A stretch of 64,000 nt of DNA, from the IMG/VR virus record IMGVR_UViG_3300023179_000071, positions 1 to 64,000 of that record; one strand, given 5' to 3'. Position numbers and translations under genes: made by a program. Source of the DNA: a virus. The first letter of the stretch is position 1. Every line of letters starts with the position of its first letter. Below the pieces are notes generated by a model, which did not search any database, was not told the origin of the DNA, and saw only the letters and a program-made list of their open reading frames with translations. Positions 11,901 to 20,076 of this stretch are shown in pieces.

Positions 11901-14900
11901 ATAATACCGGATTAGATACCAAAAATAATATTTTAGGTAGTAATAATTTTGCTACTGGCGATAGTGATGTGATCGGTAGCAATAATAATTTGATTAATGG
12001 AGATATATCCACTGTAGGTAAAAATAATACAGTGATCGGTAAGGGACAAAAAGCATCAGGTGGCATATCGGACATATATGATAGTAAGAACAGATTAGAT
12101 TTTACAGGAATGTTTAGCACACCGATTGCTAGCGGATATTATAGTGTTACATATCAATGTCTATTAATCGATAATGAATTTACATGGCAATATGAAAAGA
12201 GAGATATTGTTTCTGTACAATTGTATAATAATAATTTATTATTGCCAACATATACAGGGCGTATTACAAATGATCCAGTAATTGTTAATGGATTCAAGGC
12301 TATCTTTTTAGATAATACTATTACAGAAGGAACTAATTCTGAATTAGCTAATGTTACTTCCATTAATGAATTTATAGAAAACTATTTTCCAAATCAAATT
12401 CCTACCACAATTAGATTTAGTATACAGCACAAAAAAGATGGTTCTGGATCTATTATTGGTAGTGGTAATTTGGTTATGGGATCACAATTTAGTACAGTTA
12501 TAGGTAACTCTAATCAGGTTGGCATTGATTGGAAAAACCCAGTAGATGTTGTTGCTTCATCTGGACTGGTTCTAGGTAATAATAACCAAATATATCATCC
12601 ATTACAATTTGTTAAGAATGCACAAGGTCAAATCACCAATGTATTACCATCGTATCCAAATACTAGCGGTCTATTCCAAGGCGCTATTGGATTCGATATT
12701 CGTAATGCAGATCCAAATTCTATTAAATTAGGTTTTGATCAAAACACCATCAAAATCTTTGATCTTGGCGGGAAGAAAGACGGATCAGTTGTGTCCGTAG
12801 TTGATCCGAATGTTAATCCTCCTCAAATAACAACTGTTAGTGCAGAAAAAATTGGTCAAGGAATGTTTGAAAGAGGCGTAGTAATAAATGCTGATAATAT
12901 ATCTAATACTTTCCATGTTCTCAATGATAGTCCATTAAAACCATCTGTACTATCAGTACTATCTAATGCTAGTGGATATGTTGGTGTTAATAATAGTTTA
13001 CCTCAATTCGCTCTGGATGTTAGCGGTACAATTAAATCTAATAGATTGATTACTGGCGCGGCATCAGTCAATACTTTACAGATACAAAGCGGTTCGGCTC
13101 CAGGTTATTTCTTATCATCTGTTGATACCAATGGTAATGCTGAATGGGTAGCTGGCGTCAGAGTCGATGTTAGTGGATATCCTGGCACTCTAGTATATTA
13201 TAGTGGCACACCATCTACTGGAGGTAAGGTACAGCCAATTAGTAGCACTTCAGTTGTACAAAATAAAGAATGGTTCTTAAATACATATATTTACGAACCG
13301 TCCGGATGTAATGTTAGTAGAAGTGGTCTAATTTTCGATCAGTATATGAATGTTGATAAATATGCTGTCATGACATTAGACGAACACAGACGATCTGTGA
13401 TGGGATATCCGGTTGAAGATACAGAAAAGTTACTTGGAGTCAATCCTGGTAAAATCGACTACATACAAAAACTAGTTGATCTAGCAAAAGAGAAAAAGTT
13501 CTCGGACGAAAGTCATTTTATTCCTCGTCAATATAATGCGCTATACTTTATACCGGAATCTACAGCTTATAGCACTCCTTCTGCTGATATAGTTAATACC
13601 AGTAGTGCTATGGGTACTCATTTAGCCAAAGCTGGTCAGGCTCAACAAGCTATCTTTGCTATTGGTCGCAGAAAGACGGATTTATCTCAGCCGTTGGACC
13701 TCGAAAGAGGTGAGGACGTTGATCAAAATAATAAACTATTTCCTGGAGGATTATCAGCCCCACAAAGTATCATATCTACTATTCCTAAGAAAGATATGGC
13801 TGGACAGAATAGTTATTTGAGACCCAAATATAAATTCAACTATGATGAGATGGTCAACACCTACACCGCACCGTTCAATAGCTTGGACGATGGCAATCAT
13901 CCACAATCTGCTTTATTTAATAGTATCAGACCAATGACAGGAGGCACTGTTGCTGCCACAGAACCAGGAGGCAGAGCTAAGACTTATCAAAGTTGGTGGT
14001 ATTATGATCCTGCTGATAATACTGGTGGTCAAGGATCCCGACCCATAGAGTTTAGGTATTCCACTATTCAAAGATCTGTTCCAACAGCATTTAATCTTGG
14101 ACGAGAAGAAATCGACTTTGTGATTTATGGTACGGGTTCTAAGTATCCTGATCAGGTATCTAAATTCTTATTTGGCGATGTTAGTCAATATGTAACATGG
14201 AAGAAAACAGGCCTTGGTAGAGAAGACTCTAATTTCCCATTCCTAACCACAGTACCAGCATTTTATTTTAATTCGTCTATTGGGTCATTCATGATCCATA
14301 CTGATAAGCCATCATGGATACCAACAAAGGTTGCTACAGATTGCGAACCTTGCGATCCTGTGCAAAGCGGTATCAATTTTGCTGACCTCACTGTTAGAGG
14401 TTGGATTAGTACCAGTGGTGTTCGTCTTGGACAAGGATTCCGCAGAGCTTATACCACAAATAATGAAGGTCAGCTTGTAGAAGCTGTTGATGGAAAAGGT
14501 AATCCCGTTTATGAGTCTACCAATGGTATGGTACTCATGTCAGACAGTTATGGTTTTGCTGTTTGGACACCTTTGGGCGGAAGCGCAACAACCAACCAGA
14601 CTTTAACAGGAGCATCAACTGGCGGCGGTATCACAGAACAAAATGTAGTATTAACAGAAGGATCTTTGGATCCTATAGGCGCTGTATCTAATACGGGTTT
14701 CGAAAGCCTAGAATCTGATAGCGCAAGACTATTCAGAGATGAGATTAATGTACTGAATGAGTCTACTATATCCAATCCGGTCTTGAGACTTCGCGGAGTA
14801 ACTAGAAATAGCTTGCTATTTGCAAAGAATCCATTACCCAATAGAAATGATGAATTTGCCAATAAGTTTAATGAGTCATCATTACCTACTAATCCAAACG

Positions 14901-16372
14901 AAATGAATATTGATGGTACAGAGAATCTTTTCTATTATGGCTATACTAATGCACTAGCTGGTACAGTATCGTTTAATTCTGAATCTCAAACCACAGAAGT
15001 ACTCATCGATGGAGATGCTACTCGTAGATTTAATGTTAATGATATTGTGCGAGTTTTCTATAAGTATACATCGCTAGTAAATAATCAGGTTACAGAAGTA
15101 TCTACTATCGAAAGAGCCAGAGTCATTGGTATCTATACTGTGAGATTAAGCGAAACCGTCGCAGGCAGATCATCAAGAACTAGTATTGTATTAGATAAAT
15201 CCCTAACTAATGTTGCAGAATCCACATATCTACTTGATTCGAGCGCAGCATTGCGTAAAGTAGCAATTATTTCTCAGAGTATAGGCGGATATCTAACTTT
15301 TAATTTCCCAGGAACCAATCCTGATGTTGTTATTAGCAATAGAGAAAATATTGACACGTCCTTTAATGCTAATGGTAAATTCACTAATTTCGGAGTTTAC
15401 GGATCTAGAACAGGCATACAGGTTCAAACATTATTATACGGAGATAGTATATCTAATAGTGTACAGGTCAAAGATAATAAGCCATATATATATGGTTACG
15501 AAACACGCATAGTTAATAATGTTACTCCTACTGTAGAAAAGAATATTAATAGTACTTTATATTATGACTATAATATTAATAGTGGATATGTGGACGGCAC
15601 ATATAGCGAAGAGACTAGTACTGTTGCTGTGGCTGATGCGAGCGATTTCAAGGTGGGGGATATATTAGAAATATTATTTGATAATAATCAAGATATTAAA
15701 GCAATTATTAAATCTATCCAAGATAAAACTCTAACTATATCTCTCAAGGATATTAATCTTGGTATGTTAGAAAATAAGATTGGTAATATTGCTCGTTCTA
15801 ATACTGGAGGAATACTAAATAATAAATTTAAGATTAGAGTTATAAAGAGACAACTCACAAAAACAGTTAATATTATTGATGGTGGGCTGGTCGTTAATGC
15901 TCAGGATAATGTTCCATTGTATGCGGATTTTTCGGTCAGAGGTTTAACATATACTGATGGATTAATGTTAGGCTCCAGTGACAATAATAACAATCCTATT
16001 ATTAAAGATCAGTCTATACTTTATAGTAATAGGGGCTTAGTATCCGGTAGTAATTTACGTTATGTTGATGTTGTAGCCCTTAATACTAATACCTTGTATA
16101 AGACACTAGTATTTAATAATGAGGAACCGCGAGTTCTATCATTATCAAAGTTTAGAGATAAACCAGCAGAACCGATCAGTCAGACTAATCCAGAAAAAAC
16201 AGCGCCATCATTTGCAAACTTTAGTATGTACGGATCTATTTATGCTCAAAATCTTAGTATTGACAATCTAAGTAAGTTTAATACTATTGATGGTGGAGTT
16301 GTTAAATTTAGAGGAGCTTGTAATAATACCACCAATGTTTGCATTGATCCGCCTCCACAACCAGGTCCATGA
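8912..16372 (+). CDS. Giant tail fibre with YadA-like beta-roll repeats
   Basis: This 2,486-residue protein is a probable trimeric fibre or adhesin. Residues about 420-1045 hold dozens of short repeats of the type IGNNN, VIGSDN, ASGNN and IVLG. This pattern matches the left-handed beta-roll heads of YadA/trimeric-autotransporter adhesins. A short non-repeat break lies near residues 820-910. Residues about 1360-1420 read YVGVNNSLPQFALDVSG followed by GYFLSSVDTNGNAEW, a module frequent just after fibre shafts. The C-terminal 1,000 residues are complex and non-repetitive except for three related pieces (LTVRGWISTSGVRLG and similar, near bases 14380, 15915 and 16210). The extreme C-terminus is Cys/Pro-rich. 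The start is ATG after AAGAG, and the gene lies 23 bases after the tape measure gene. The fold class is well supported; receptor and any enzymatic activity are unknown. Confidence 0.75.
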   Translation: MSIKFYDLVGELGTLTLDGSNNPTLVSLIQDGLALTGYRPFLNNIADNDRLYLKIQQTAQNAFAIVIGKYDINEFGVRTIIIERVLSKLGTLSAGTYAEVTSFNDISINHKISANQLLVKKTSFIPETQTSDYIVALSGNIVVTLPLANIDAENVKYGFLLSSKYNGGDTLTINASGSNSILVNDNPVSSISVTGVGTYVQLMATSGGNWYKLFSTDLVAGEAGGSVVGGLSKSVQFNNAGSITGGKLFWDNNTETLYFGDTSNILNADLVISATQNKASGIYPLYVRLNNGNFFALTKDGKVAINTPSLPLYESSPNFHMVGRCAVFEGNCGSAGVALTLFNNPDVVPLVGSVGGSFNMSARNSNRNVVNYAQIQSKILNPNKGVSSGQFLVNVDVSGSPYNIMSMDLSNLIVGNNDISKLVDSAVLGKDNALTSISGAKVFGNNNTIDRVNNLYVIGSDNSIDFVKNSARYTLSEPNISTLSGLDWDDLDDLQAGDIVQVTNNSVLNGYYIAQTSTWTPIDDTVAIGYFGNANFVIGSDSTLSGNNLIAIGSNSIASGNNLSVFGNFNNIRTQNISQIIQSNFQPDYSTVVGNVNTFDASGVVILGNRNAGSGVRALMLNGSLNTIGSGTIDSVIIGNNNSLTSISGIVIGNRNFGVQSLSTIVGTNNNVIGVNNIVLGSDVALSGNNNILTGDTITASGNSSILHGANHFSSGLNNILIGADISTTGNNTLGFGNNLDIVGNNNIVLGLNNRTVGSGNVLFSTNTLASGNLLNNTIYGANNRLDATDHTYLNLFGQNNSVASGTLHNLVVGTNNDVKNRFNFVLQPISFVISDNGTKFTNTTGSSSINNYRAGDAIVYISNNVIVGSGVIQSAYIPNASPSSLIIEPTSSFTTILTTVDILSSTKQQELIAQYSRPVAIVGNENDVVGLSGVVFGHNNAVSGYNNTIIGNDNIYGGNNAVIIGQNFAGSGFNNLVNIGFNNIGGLSGSVMVGQNNTGLDTKNNILGSNNFATGDSDVIGSNNNLINGDISTVGKNNTVIGKGQKASGGISDIYDSKNRLDFTGMFSTPIASGYYSVTYQCLLIDNEFTWQYEKRDIVSVQLYNNNLLLPTYTGRITNDPVIVNGFKAIFLDNTITEGTNSELANVTSINEFIENYFPNQIPTTIRFSIQHKKDGSGSIIGSGNLVMGSQFSTVIGNSNQVGIDWKNPVDVVASSGLVLGNNNQIYHPLQFVKNAQGQITNVLPSYPNTSGLFQGAIGFDIRNADPNSIKLGFDQNTIKIFDLGGKKDGSVVSVVDPNVNPPQITTVSAEKIGQGMFERGVVINADNISNTFHVLNDSPLKPSVLSVLSNASGYVGVNNSLPQFALDVSGTIKSNRLITGAASVNTLQIQSGSAPGYFLSSVDTNGNAEWVAGVRVDVSGYPGTLVYYSGTPSTGGKVQPISSTSVVQNKEWFLNTYIYEPSGCNVSRSGLIFDQYMNVDKYAVMTLDEHRRSVMGYPVEDTEKLLGVNPGKIDYIQKLVDLAKEKKFSDESHFIPRQYNALYFIPESTAYSTPSADIVNTSSAMGTHLAKAGQAQQAIFAIGRRKTDLSQPLDLERGEDVDQNNKLFPGGLSAPQSIISTIPKKDMAGQNSYLRPKYKFNYDEMVNTYTAPFNSLDDGNHPQSALFNSIRPMTGGTVAATEPGGRAKTYQSWWYYDPADNTGGQGSRPIEFRYSTIQRSVPTAFNLGREEIDFVIYGTGSKYPDQVSKFLFGDVSQYVTWKKTGLGREDSNFPFLTTVPAFYFNSSIGSFMIHTDKPSWIPTKVATDCEPCDPVQSGINFADLTVRGWISTSGVRLGQGFRRAYTTNNEGQLVEAVDGKGNPVYESTNGMVLMSDSYGFAVWTPLGGSATTNQTLTGASTGGGITEQNVVLTEGSLDPIGAVSNTGFESLESDSARLFRDEINVLNESTISNPVLRLRGVTRNSLLFAKNPLPNRNDEFANKFNESSLPTNPNEMNIDGTENLFYYGYTNALAGTVSFNSESQTTEVLIDGDATRRFNVNDIVRVFYKYTSLVNNQVTEVSTIERARVIGIYTVRLSETVAGRSSRTSIVLDKSLTNVAESTYLLDSSAALRKVAIISQSIGGYLTFNFPGTNPDVVISNRENIDTSFNANGKFTNFGVYGSRTGIQVQTLLYGDSISNSVQVKDNKPYIYGYETRIVNNVTPTVEKNINSTLYYDYNINSGYVDGTYSEETSTVAVADASDFKVGDILEILFDNNQDIKAIIKSIQDKTLTISLKDINLGMLENKIGNIARSNTGGILNNKFKIRVIKRQLTKTVNIIDGGLVVNAQDNVPLYADFSVRGLTYTDGLMLGSSDNNNNPIIKDQSILYSNRGLVSGSNLRYVDVVALNTNTLYKTLVFNNEEPRVLSLSKFRDKPAEPISQTNPEKTAPSFANFSMYGSIYAQNLSIDNLSKFNTIDGGVVKFRGACNNTTNVCIDPPPQPGP

Positions 16373-16384
16373 TAGGATATAATT

Positions 16385-17035
16385 ATGCCATTTTCTAAAA
16401 ATGAAATAGTTCCAAAATTTAATAACAGTAACAGAACACCGCCTGTTGCACCAAATACCGCACAACCAGACTATTCGTCAGCCATACAGGGATTTGTTCC
16501 ATTTACTAATCGTATTGTACTCAAAAGAGATGAAACTACTACTAATCATCCGTGTCCTGATGATCTGGCTGTTGGTGAATTGGTACTAAATGCGGTAACG
16601 GGTAATTTGTATACAAAATTAGTATCTGGTCAAGTAGTATATTTTCCAGGAAAAGCAGTATGTCTTACAGGAGGAGATTTACCATCTAATAATTATGGTT
16701 ATGAAATTGAGCCCTCAGATAACTATAGCGATGAGACATATACTCTTTCACGATACGGTGTTAGTATAAGTACACAGACAGGATACTCATTGCGTTTTAA
16801 TCCGGTGCCAAATCCATCTAATGGACTTCCACAGTCATTTAATATTCTATATGGTACAGATCAAAACGGCCCATTTAATATAGTGGCTAGAGTTTCTATT
16901 GTTGCAGACTATTTTGATAAGGGATTCGAGTTCGTGTATATTATTGAAGGAAAGAAAATCCCATTATCTGGAAAATTTAAGGATGGTATATATCCTAATG
17001 GCACATTCGGCTTTATTAAAATAGAAATGATATAA
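16385..17035 (+). CDS. Small fibre-associated structural protein
   Basis: This 216-residue protein carries, near residues 50-80, the sequence DDLAVGELVLNAVTGNLYTK. That is the common phage fibre N-terminal signature (roughly L..GELA.N..DGKLY.K) seen in phage hyaluronidase-type and receptor-binding proteins. The C-terminal half (about residues 110-216) is beta-rich and unrecognised. ATG follows TAGGATATAATT, a good AGGA Shine-Dalgarno site also used upstream of 30904. It starts 12 bases after the giant fibre gene and ends 2 bases before the next, so it is probably co-translated with fibre components. Role as a fibre adaptor or tip is inference. Confidence 0.55.
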   Translation: MPFSKNEIVPKFNNSNRTPPVAPNTAQPDYSSAIQGFVPFTNRIVLKRDETTTNHPCPDDLAVGELVLNAVTGNLYTKLVSGQVVYFPGKAVCLTGGDLPSNNYGYEIEPSDNYSDETYTLSRYGVSISTQTGYSLRFNPVPNPSNGLPQSFNILYGTDQNGPFNIVARVSIVADYFDKGFEFVYIIEGKKIPLSGKFKDGIYPNGTFGFIKIEMI

Positions 17036-17037
17036 TA

Positions 17038-18609
17038 ATGCTATATTCCCATATTATTAGCGATTTGGTAACTATTACAAAGTATAAAGGTACCGAGCCC
17101 TTTAGATTAGCTCCAGACTATACTCTTGATAGTAATGTAGATATCAATAGTGCTAATAATGCTTTTTTAGTAAATAATGATCTAGTTTTATTGACTCATC
17201 AAACTAATGTCACTGAAAATGGACTATATATTTTTAGTAATGGTTTCCTTAATAGATATTATCAAGAATTTTTTGATAAGATAGATAAAATTTATGCAAT
17301 AGATCCGAATAACTCATCTAGTTATATTGGTTTTTTTGGACCAACAGCCAATCTTAACCAGCTCAAAAGAATAGAGCCAAATCAAGGAATAATAATATTC
17401 CACAAATCTTCTGCACAATTACCATACAAATGGTATGATATAGATATTCGATCCAAGCCATCATTAGTTATAGATAAAGAGATTACTCAAAGTAATATAA
17501 GTAATTTGGGTTTTGCTGGATCTAATAATGTTTACGCTATGAATCTAAACTATAAAGACTATCGTCCATTTCCTATTACTCTAAAGATTTCTGGTGCCAC
17601 AGACTTAGCCACATATAAGGTTATGTTAGATTTGGTAAGCTGTCCTGATCCTGAATATATTAGAGTATTAGATAAAATTACATTATCAAAAACATCTATT
17701 TCATTAAGTGGCAGTAATAAAACACTAGTTGTCAATAATAATACATTAAATTCACAATTTAGTAGTAGTTTACAAAATGGAAGTATAGTATGGCTAGTTA
17801 ATAGCAACTATACTATTGATGGATTATATGAACATGATGGATACGGAACATTTACAGCATTGCCAGACTCAGACTATATTTTGCGTACACGCAAATACAT
17901 TATTGATGATGCGGAATTTGATATTCGGAGCATAAGCAACGATTGGTATGTTAATAGAACGCTGTATATTAGTTATCCTGGTCATTATGATTTATATGTG
18001 AAATTAGTTGATCCATCTAATAATACAATTCTATCAGAAGATCATATGTGTTTTGATATAGATAATATTATTAATATGCCCACACCAACGCCCACAGTCA
18101 CCCCAACACCACCCAGACATTCTGTATCATTCGATGATGGTCCTACTCTTAAGATACAAAATTGTGAAAGTTGTGTTAAAGTATTTGTGGGGGCCACTGC
18201 TAATAATCTTAATATTGGTGATAACTACTACTACGAATTTAGCGTATTCGAAAAAGGAGAATCGTTACCAAGAGATACTGATAATGAAACAGGAACTCTA
18301 TTTGAACCCGGCTCTGGCTACTTATCAACAGGATATAGCACACAGAAATTCGGCACATACATAAGTGTTTCAGACAAAGTACGAACCATTATAGAAGTTA
18401 GACTCATTAATCTAACAACAGGTGTTGTATCATCATCATATTTAACATTAGCAGTATGTGATGAAAATTATTGTGATCCACCAGTAACTCCAACTCCAAC
18501 ATCCACACCAGTCAGAGTTAATTATCCTCCGAGACCTACTCCTAGCGTTACATCCACTATAACATCTACGCCAACTACCACTCCAACTCCAACAATTTCA
18601 AAAATTTGA
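17038..18609 (+). CDS. Modular fibre protein with Thr/Pro linkers
   Basis: This is a 523-residue virion protein candidate. Residues about 44-75 contain NNDLVLLTHQTNVTENGLYI, matching a phage fibre motif of the form D.VLV..QT...ENGIY. The sequence around QLPYKWYDIDI near residue 140 is matched by LPYVWYEYFPK in the gene at 18895, and the two N-termini also resemble each other (IISDLVTITKYKG versus TISNQVEIIEYNG). A first Thr/Pro linker lies near residue 350. A Cys-containing Ig-like domain follows (about 365-480), and a second Thr/Pro-rich tail covers residues about 484-523. The Ig-like domain recurs in the genes at 18895 and 22729. There is no signal peptide or transmembrane segment. Exact function is unknown; an adhesin or fibre decoration is the likeliest role. 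Confidence 0.5.
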   Translation: MLYSHIISDLVTITKYKGTEPFRLAPDYTLDSNVDINSANNAFLVNNDLVLLTHQTNVTENGLYIFSNGFLNRYYQEFFDKIDKIYAIDPNNSSSYIGFFGPTANLNQLKRIEPNQGIIIFHKSSAQLPYKWYDIDIRSKPSLVIDKEITQSNISNLGFAGSNNVYAMNLNYKDYRPFPITLKISGATDLATYKVMLDLVSCPDPEYIRVLDKITLSKTSISLSGSNKTLVVNNNTLNSQFSSSLQNGSIVWLVNSNYTIDGLYEHDGYGTFTALPDSDYILRTRKYIIDDAEFDIRSISNDWYVNRTLYISYPGHYDLYVKLVDPSNNTILSEDHMCFDIDNIINMPTPTPTVTPTPPRHSVSFDDGPTLKIQNCESCVKVFVGATANNLNIGDNYYYEFSVFEKGESLPRDTDNETGTLFEPGSGYLSTGYSTQKFGTYISVSDKVRTIIEVRLINLTTGVVSSSYLTLAVCDENYCDPPVTPTPTSTPVRVNYPPRPTPSVTSTITSTPTTTPTPTISKI

Positions 18610-18624
18610 TTAGGAATATAAATT

Positions 18625-18846
18625 ATGCCCTCACAACAATATGGTTCTGATTTTTTAACAAGATTGGTAATGCCCACAAATAAAAAATATTTACCATATC
18701 CATGGAAATGGAAAATAAATCTTACTGATCAGAGCTATACTCCAATAGAAGGCTCTGCAAGCTATTTCCAGAGCTTAAGACAAGTTCCTGGTAATTATCG
18801 TTTAGTCACATCTAATGGTAGCGGCGGTTTTGCAGAGACCGCTTAG
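18625..18846 (+). CDS. Small hypothetical structural-operon protein
   Basis: The 73-residue product is rich in aromatic residues (PYPWKWKINLTDQSYTPIEG). I do not recognise a family. Its ATG follows TTAGGAATATAAATT, a good Shine-Dalgarno match, and the gene sits 15 bases after its upstream neighbour in the same strand and operon, so it is probably real. No catalytic or metal-binding residues stand out. Confidence 0.5.
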   Translation: MPSQQYGSDFLTRLVMPTNKKYLPYPWKWKINLTDQSYTPIEGSASYFQSLRQVPGNYRLVTSNGSGGFAETA

Positions 18847-18894
18847 GTGTAATATATTGTGTGTCAGCTCATTTTGCAAAAAGAGTGATCAATT
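18847..18894 (+). other. 48-base gap, one of the largest in the structural operon
   Basis: The gap between the 73-residue gene and the gene at 18895 holds only the AAAAAGAG sequence that probably serves as the ribosome binding site. I see no convincing -35/-10 pair and no hairpin with a T-run. Confidence 0.4.
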
Positions 18895-20073
18895 ATGACC
18901 GTATCAGAAACCATATCTAATCAGGTAGAAATCATAGAGTATAATGGATATAATAGGCCATTATTTTTTGAATTTATACTATCTAATACAACAATACCAA
19001 AAGGGCTAAAAGATTTTAGTATAAAGGGTATTGGAATTGGACTAACGGTAAATAACTTCACTATTAATGGTGGCACAACAGAATATTCAGTTGCACCAAC
19101 TGTGGAAATTACCGGAGGAGGAGGATCAGGAGCCAAAGCTATTGCTATTTTAAATACCTCCAAGATTGTATCTGGCATACAAATTACCGATCCCGGTCAA
19201 GACTATACTTCTGCACCAACCATTACATTCAGTGGTGGCACAATATCAAAAGCTGGAACAAATCCCACAGGAACAGGTATTTTTAACAAGCCAACTAATT
19301 TTATTCCGCCGCCATCATCCTTGAAACCCAATACTTATGTTTGGATATTAGAAAAGGGAGCATACTTAACACAAGGAGAAGACCAAGATTGGTTATATTT
19401 GGAAGATCTAACTATTCTTATGACAAAAATTAGTAAAATCTATACCACCAATAGTAGGGGTGAATTTTTAGTTAATCAAACTAGTAATATTAATGATAGA
19501 TTAAATCAGATTCATGAGATTATTAATGGTAAAGGATACATTGTGATTAGTGATCCTAGAACCAGCTTGCCCTATGTGTGGTATGAGTATTTTCCAAAAA
19601 TATCATCTACACCCCAAGGTAGAGTTACATTTAATATTGAAGAGTGCTACATAATCAACAAACAAAATACAGACTTTATTGATAATACCGCCAAAGCTAT
19701 CAAATTAGGAGATCAGCGTCATGGCACATGCATGAAAGATCTCTCGGCAACCATCTCAGTAGTTGTAGACCTGACAGATCTGCAAAAAAATAAAGACTAT
19801 CATATTCATTTAGATAGTTTAAATAAAGATGTATACTTTATTGAACAAGATATATACCTTAATAATAATCAATTAGCTAATCACTCTGTATATGCTAAAT
19901 TAAAATTTTTAGAACATAATGTTAATAATATATTTGATATTAGAGTTAGTTTAAATATTGGAAATAATGAAATTGATAGAGATATTCTTAGTATATATGT
20001 AGATTGTCCTCCGCGCCCAGAGCCTACTCCAACACCACGACCAGCTCAACCAGTAGTAAGGATTGTGGAATAA
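18895..20073 (+). CDS. Modular fibre protein, paralogue of the 17038 gene
   Basis: This is a 392-residue protein. Residues about 55-125 carry a repeat of the form SVAPTVEITGGGGSGAKA...GQDYTSAPTITFSGG, found in many phage and bacterial adhesins. The middle region (about 180-245) aligns by eye with the gene at 17038, including LPYVWYEYF against LPYKWYDI. Residues about 275-375 form the Cys-containing Ig-like domain shared with the genes at 17038 and 22729 (ATISVVVDLTDLQKNKDYHI), ending in an IYVDCPP motif and a short Thr/Pro tail. The start ATG is preceded by AAAAAGAG. The gene ends 3 bases before the next one. Function is unknown beyond a probable role as a virion adhesin module. Confidence 0.5.
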   Translation: MTVSETISNQVEIIEYNGYNRPLFFEFILSNTTIPKGLKDFSIKGIGIGLTVNNFTINGGTTEYSVAPTVEITGGGGSGAKAIAILNTSKIVSGIQITDPGQDYTSAPTITFSGGTISKAGTNPTGTGIFNKPTNFIPPPSSLKPNTYVWILEKGAYLTQGEDQDWLYLEDLTILMTKISKIYTTNSRGEFLVNQTSNINDRLNQIHEIINGKGYIVISDPRTSLPYVWYEYFPKISSTPQGRVTFNIEECYIINKQNTDFIDNTAKAIKLGDQRHGTCMKDLSATISVVVDLTDLQKNKDYHIHLDSLNKDVYFIEQDIYLNNNQLANHSVYAKLKFLEHNVNNIFDIRVSLNIGNNEIDRDILSIYVDCPPRPEPTPTPRPAQPVVRIVE

Positions 20074-20076
20074 ACT

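Noticed and set aside
18847-18894. Internal promoter in the structural operon
   Set aside because: No paired -35 and -10 elements at sensible spacing; the gap only gives a ribosome binding site.
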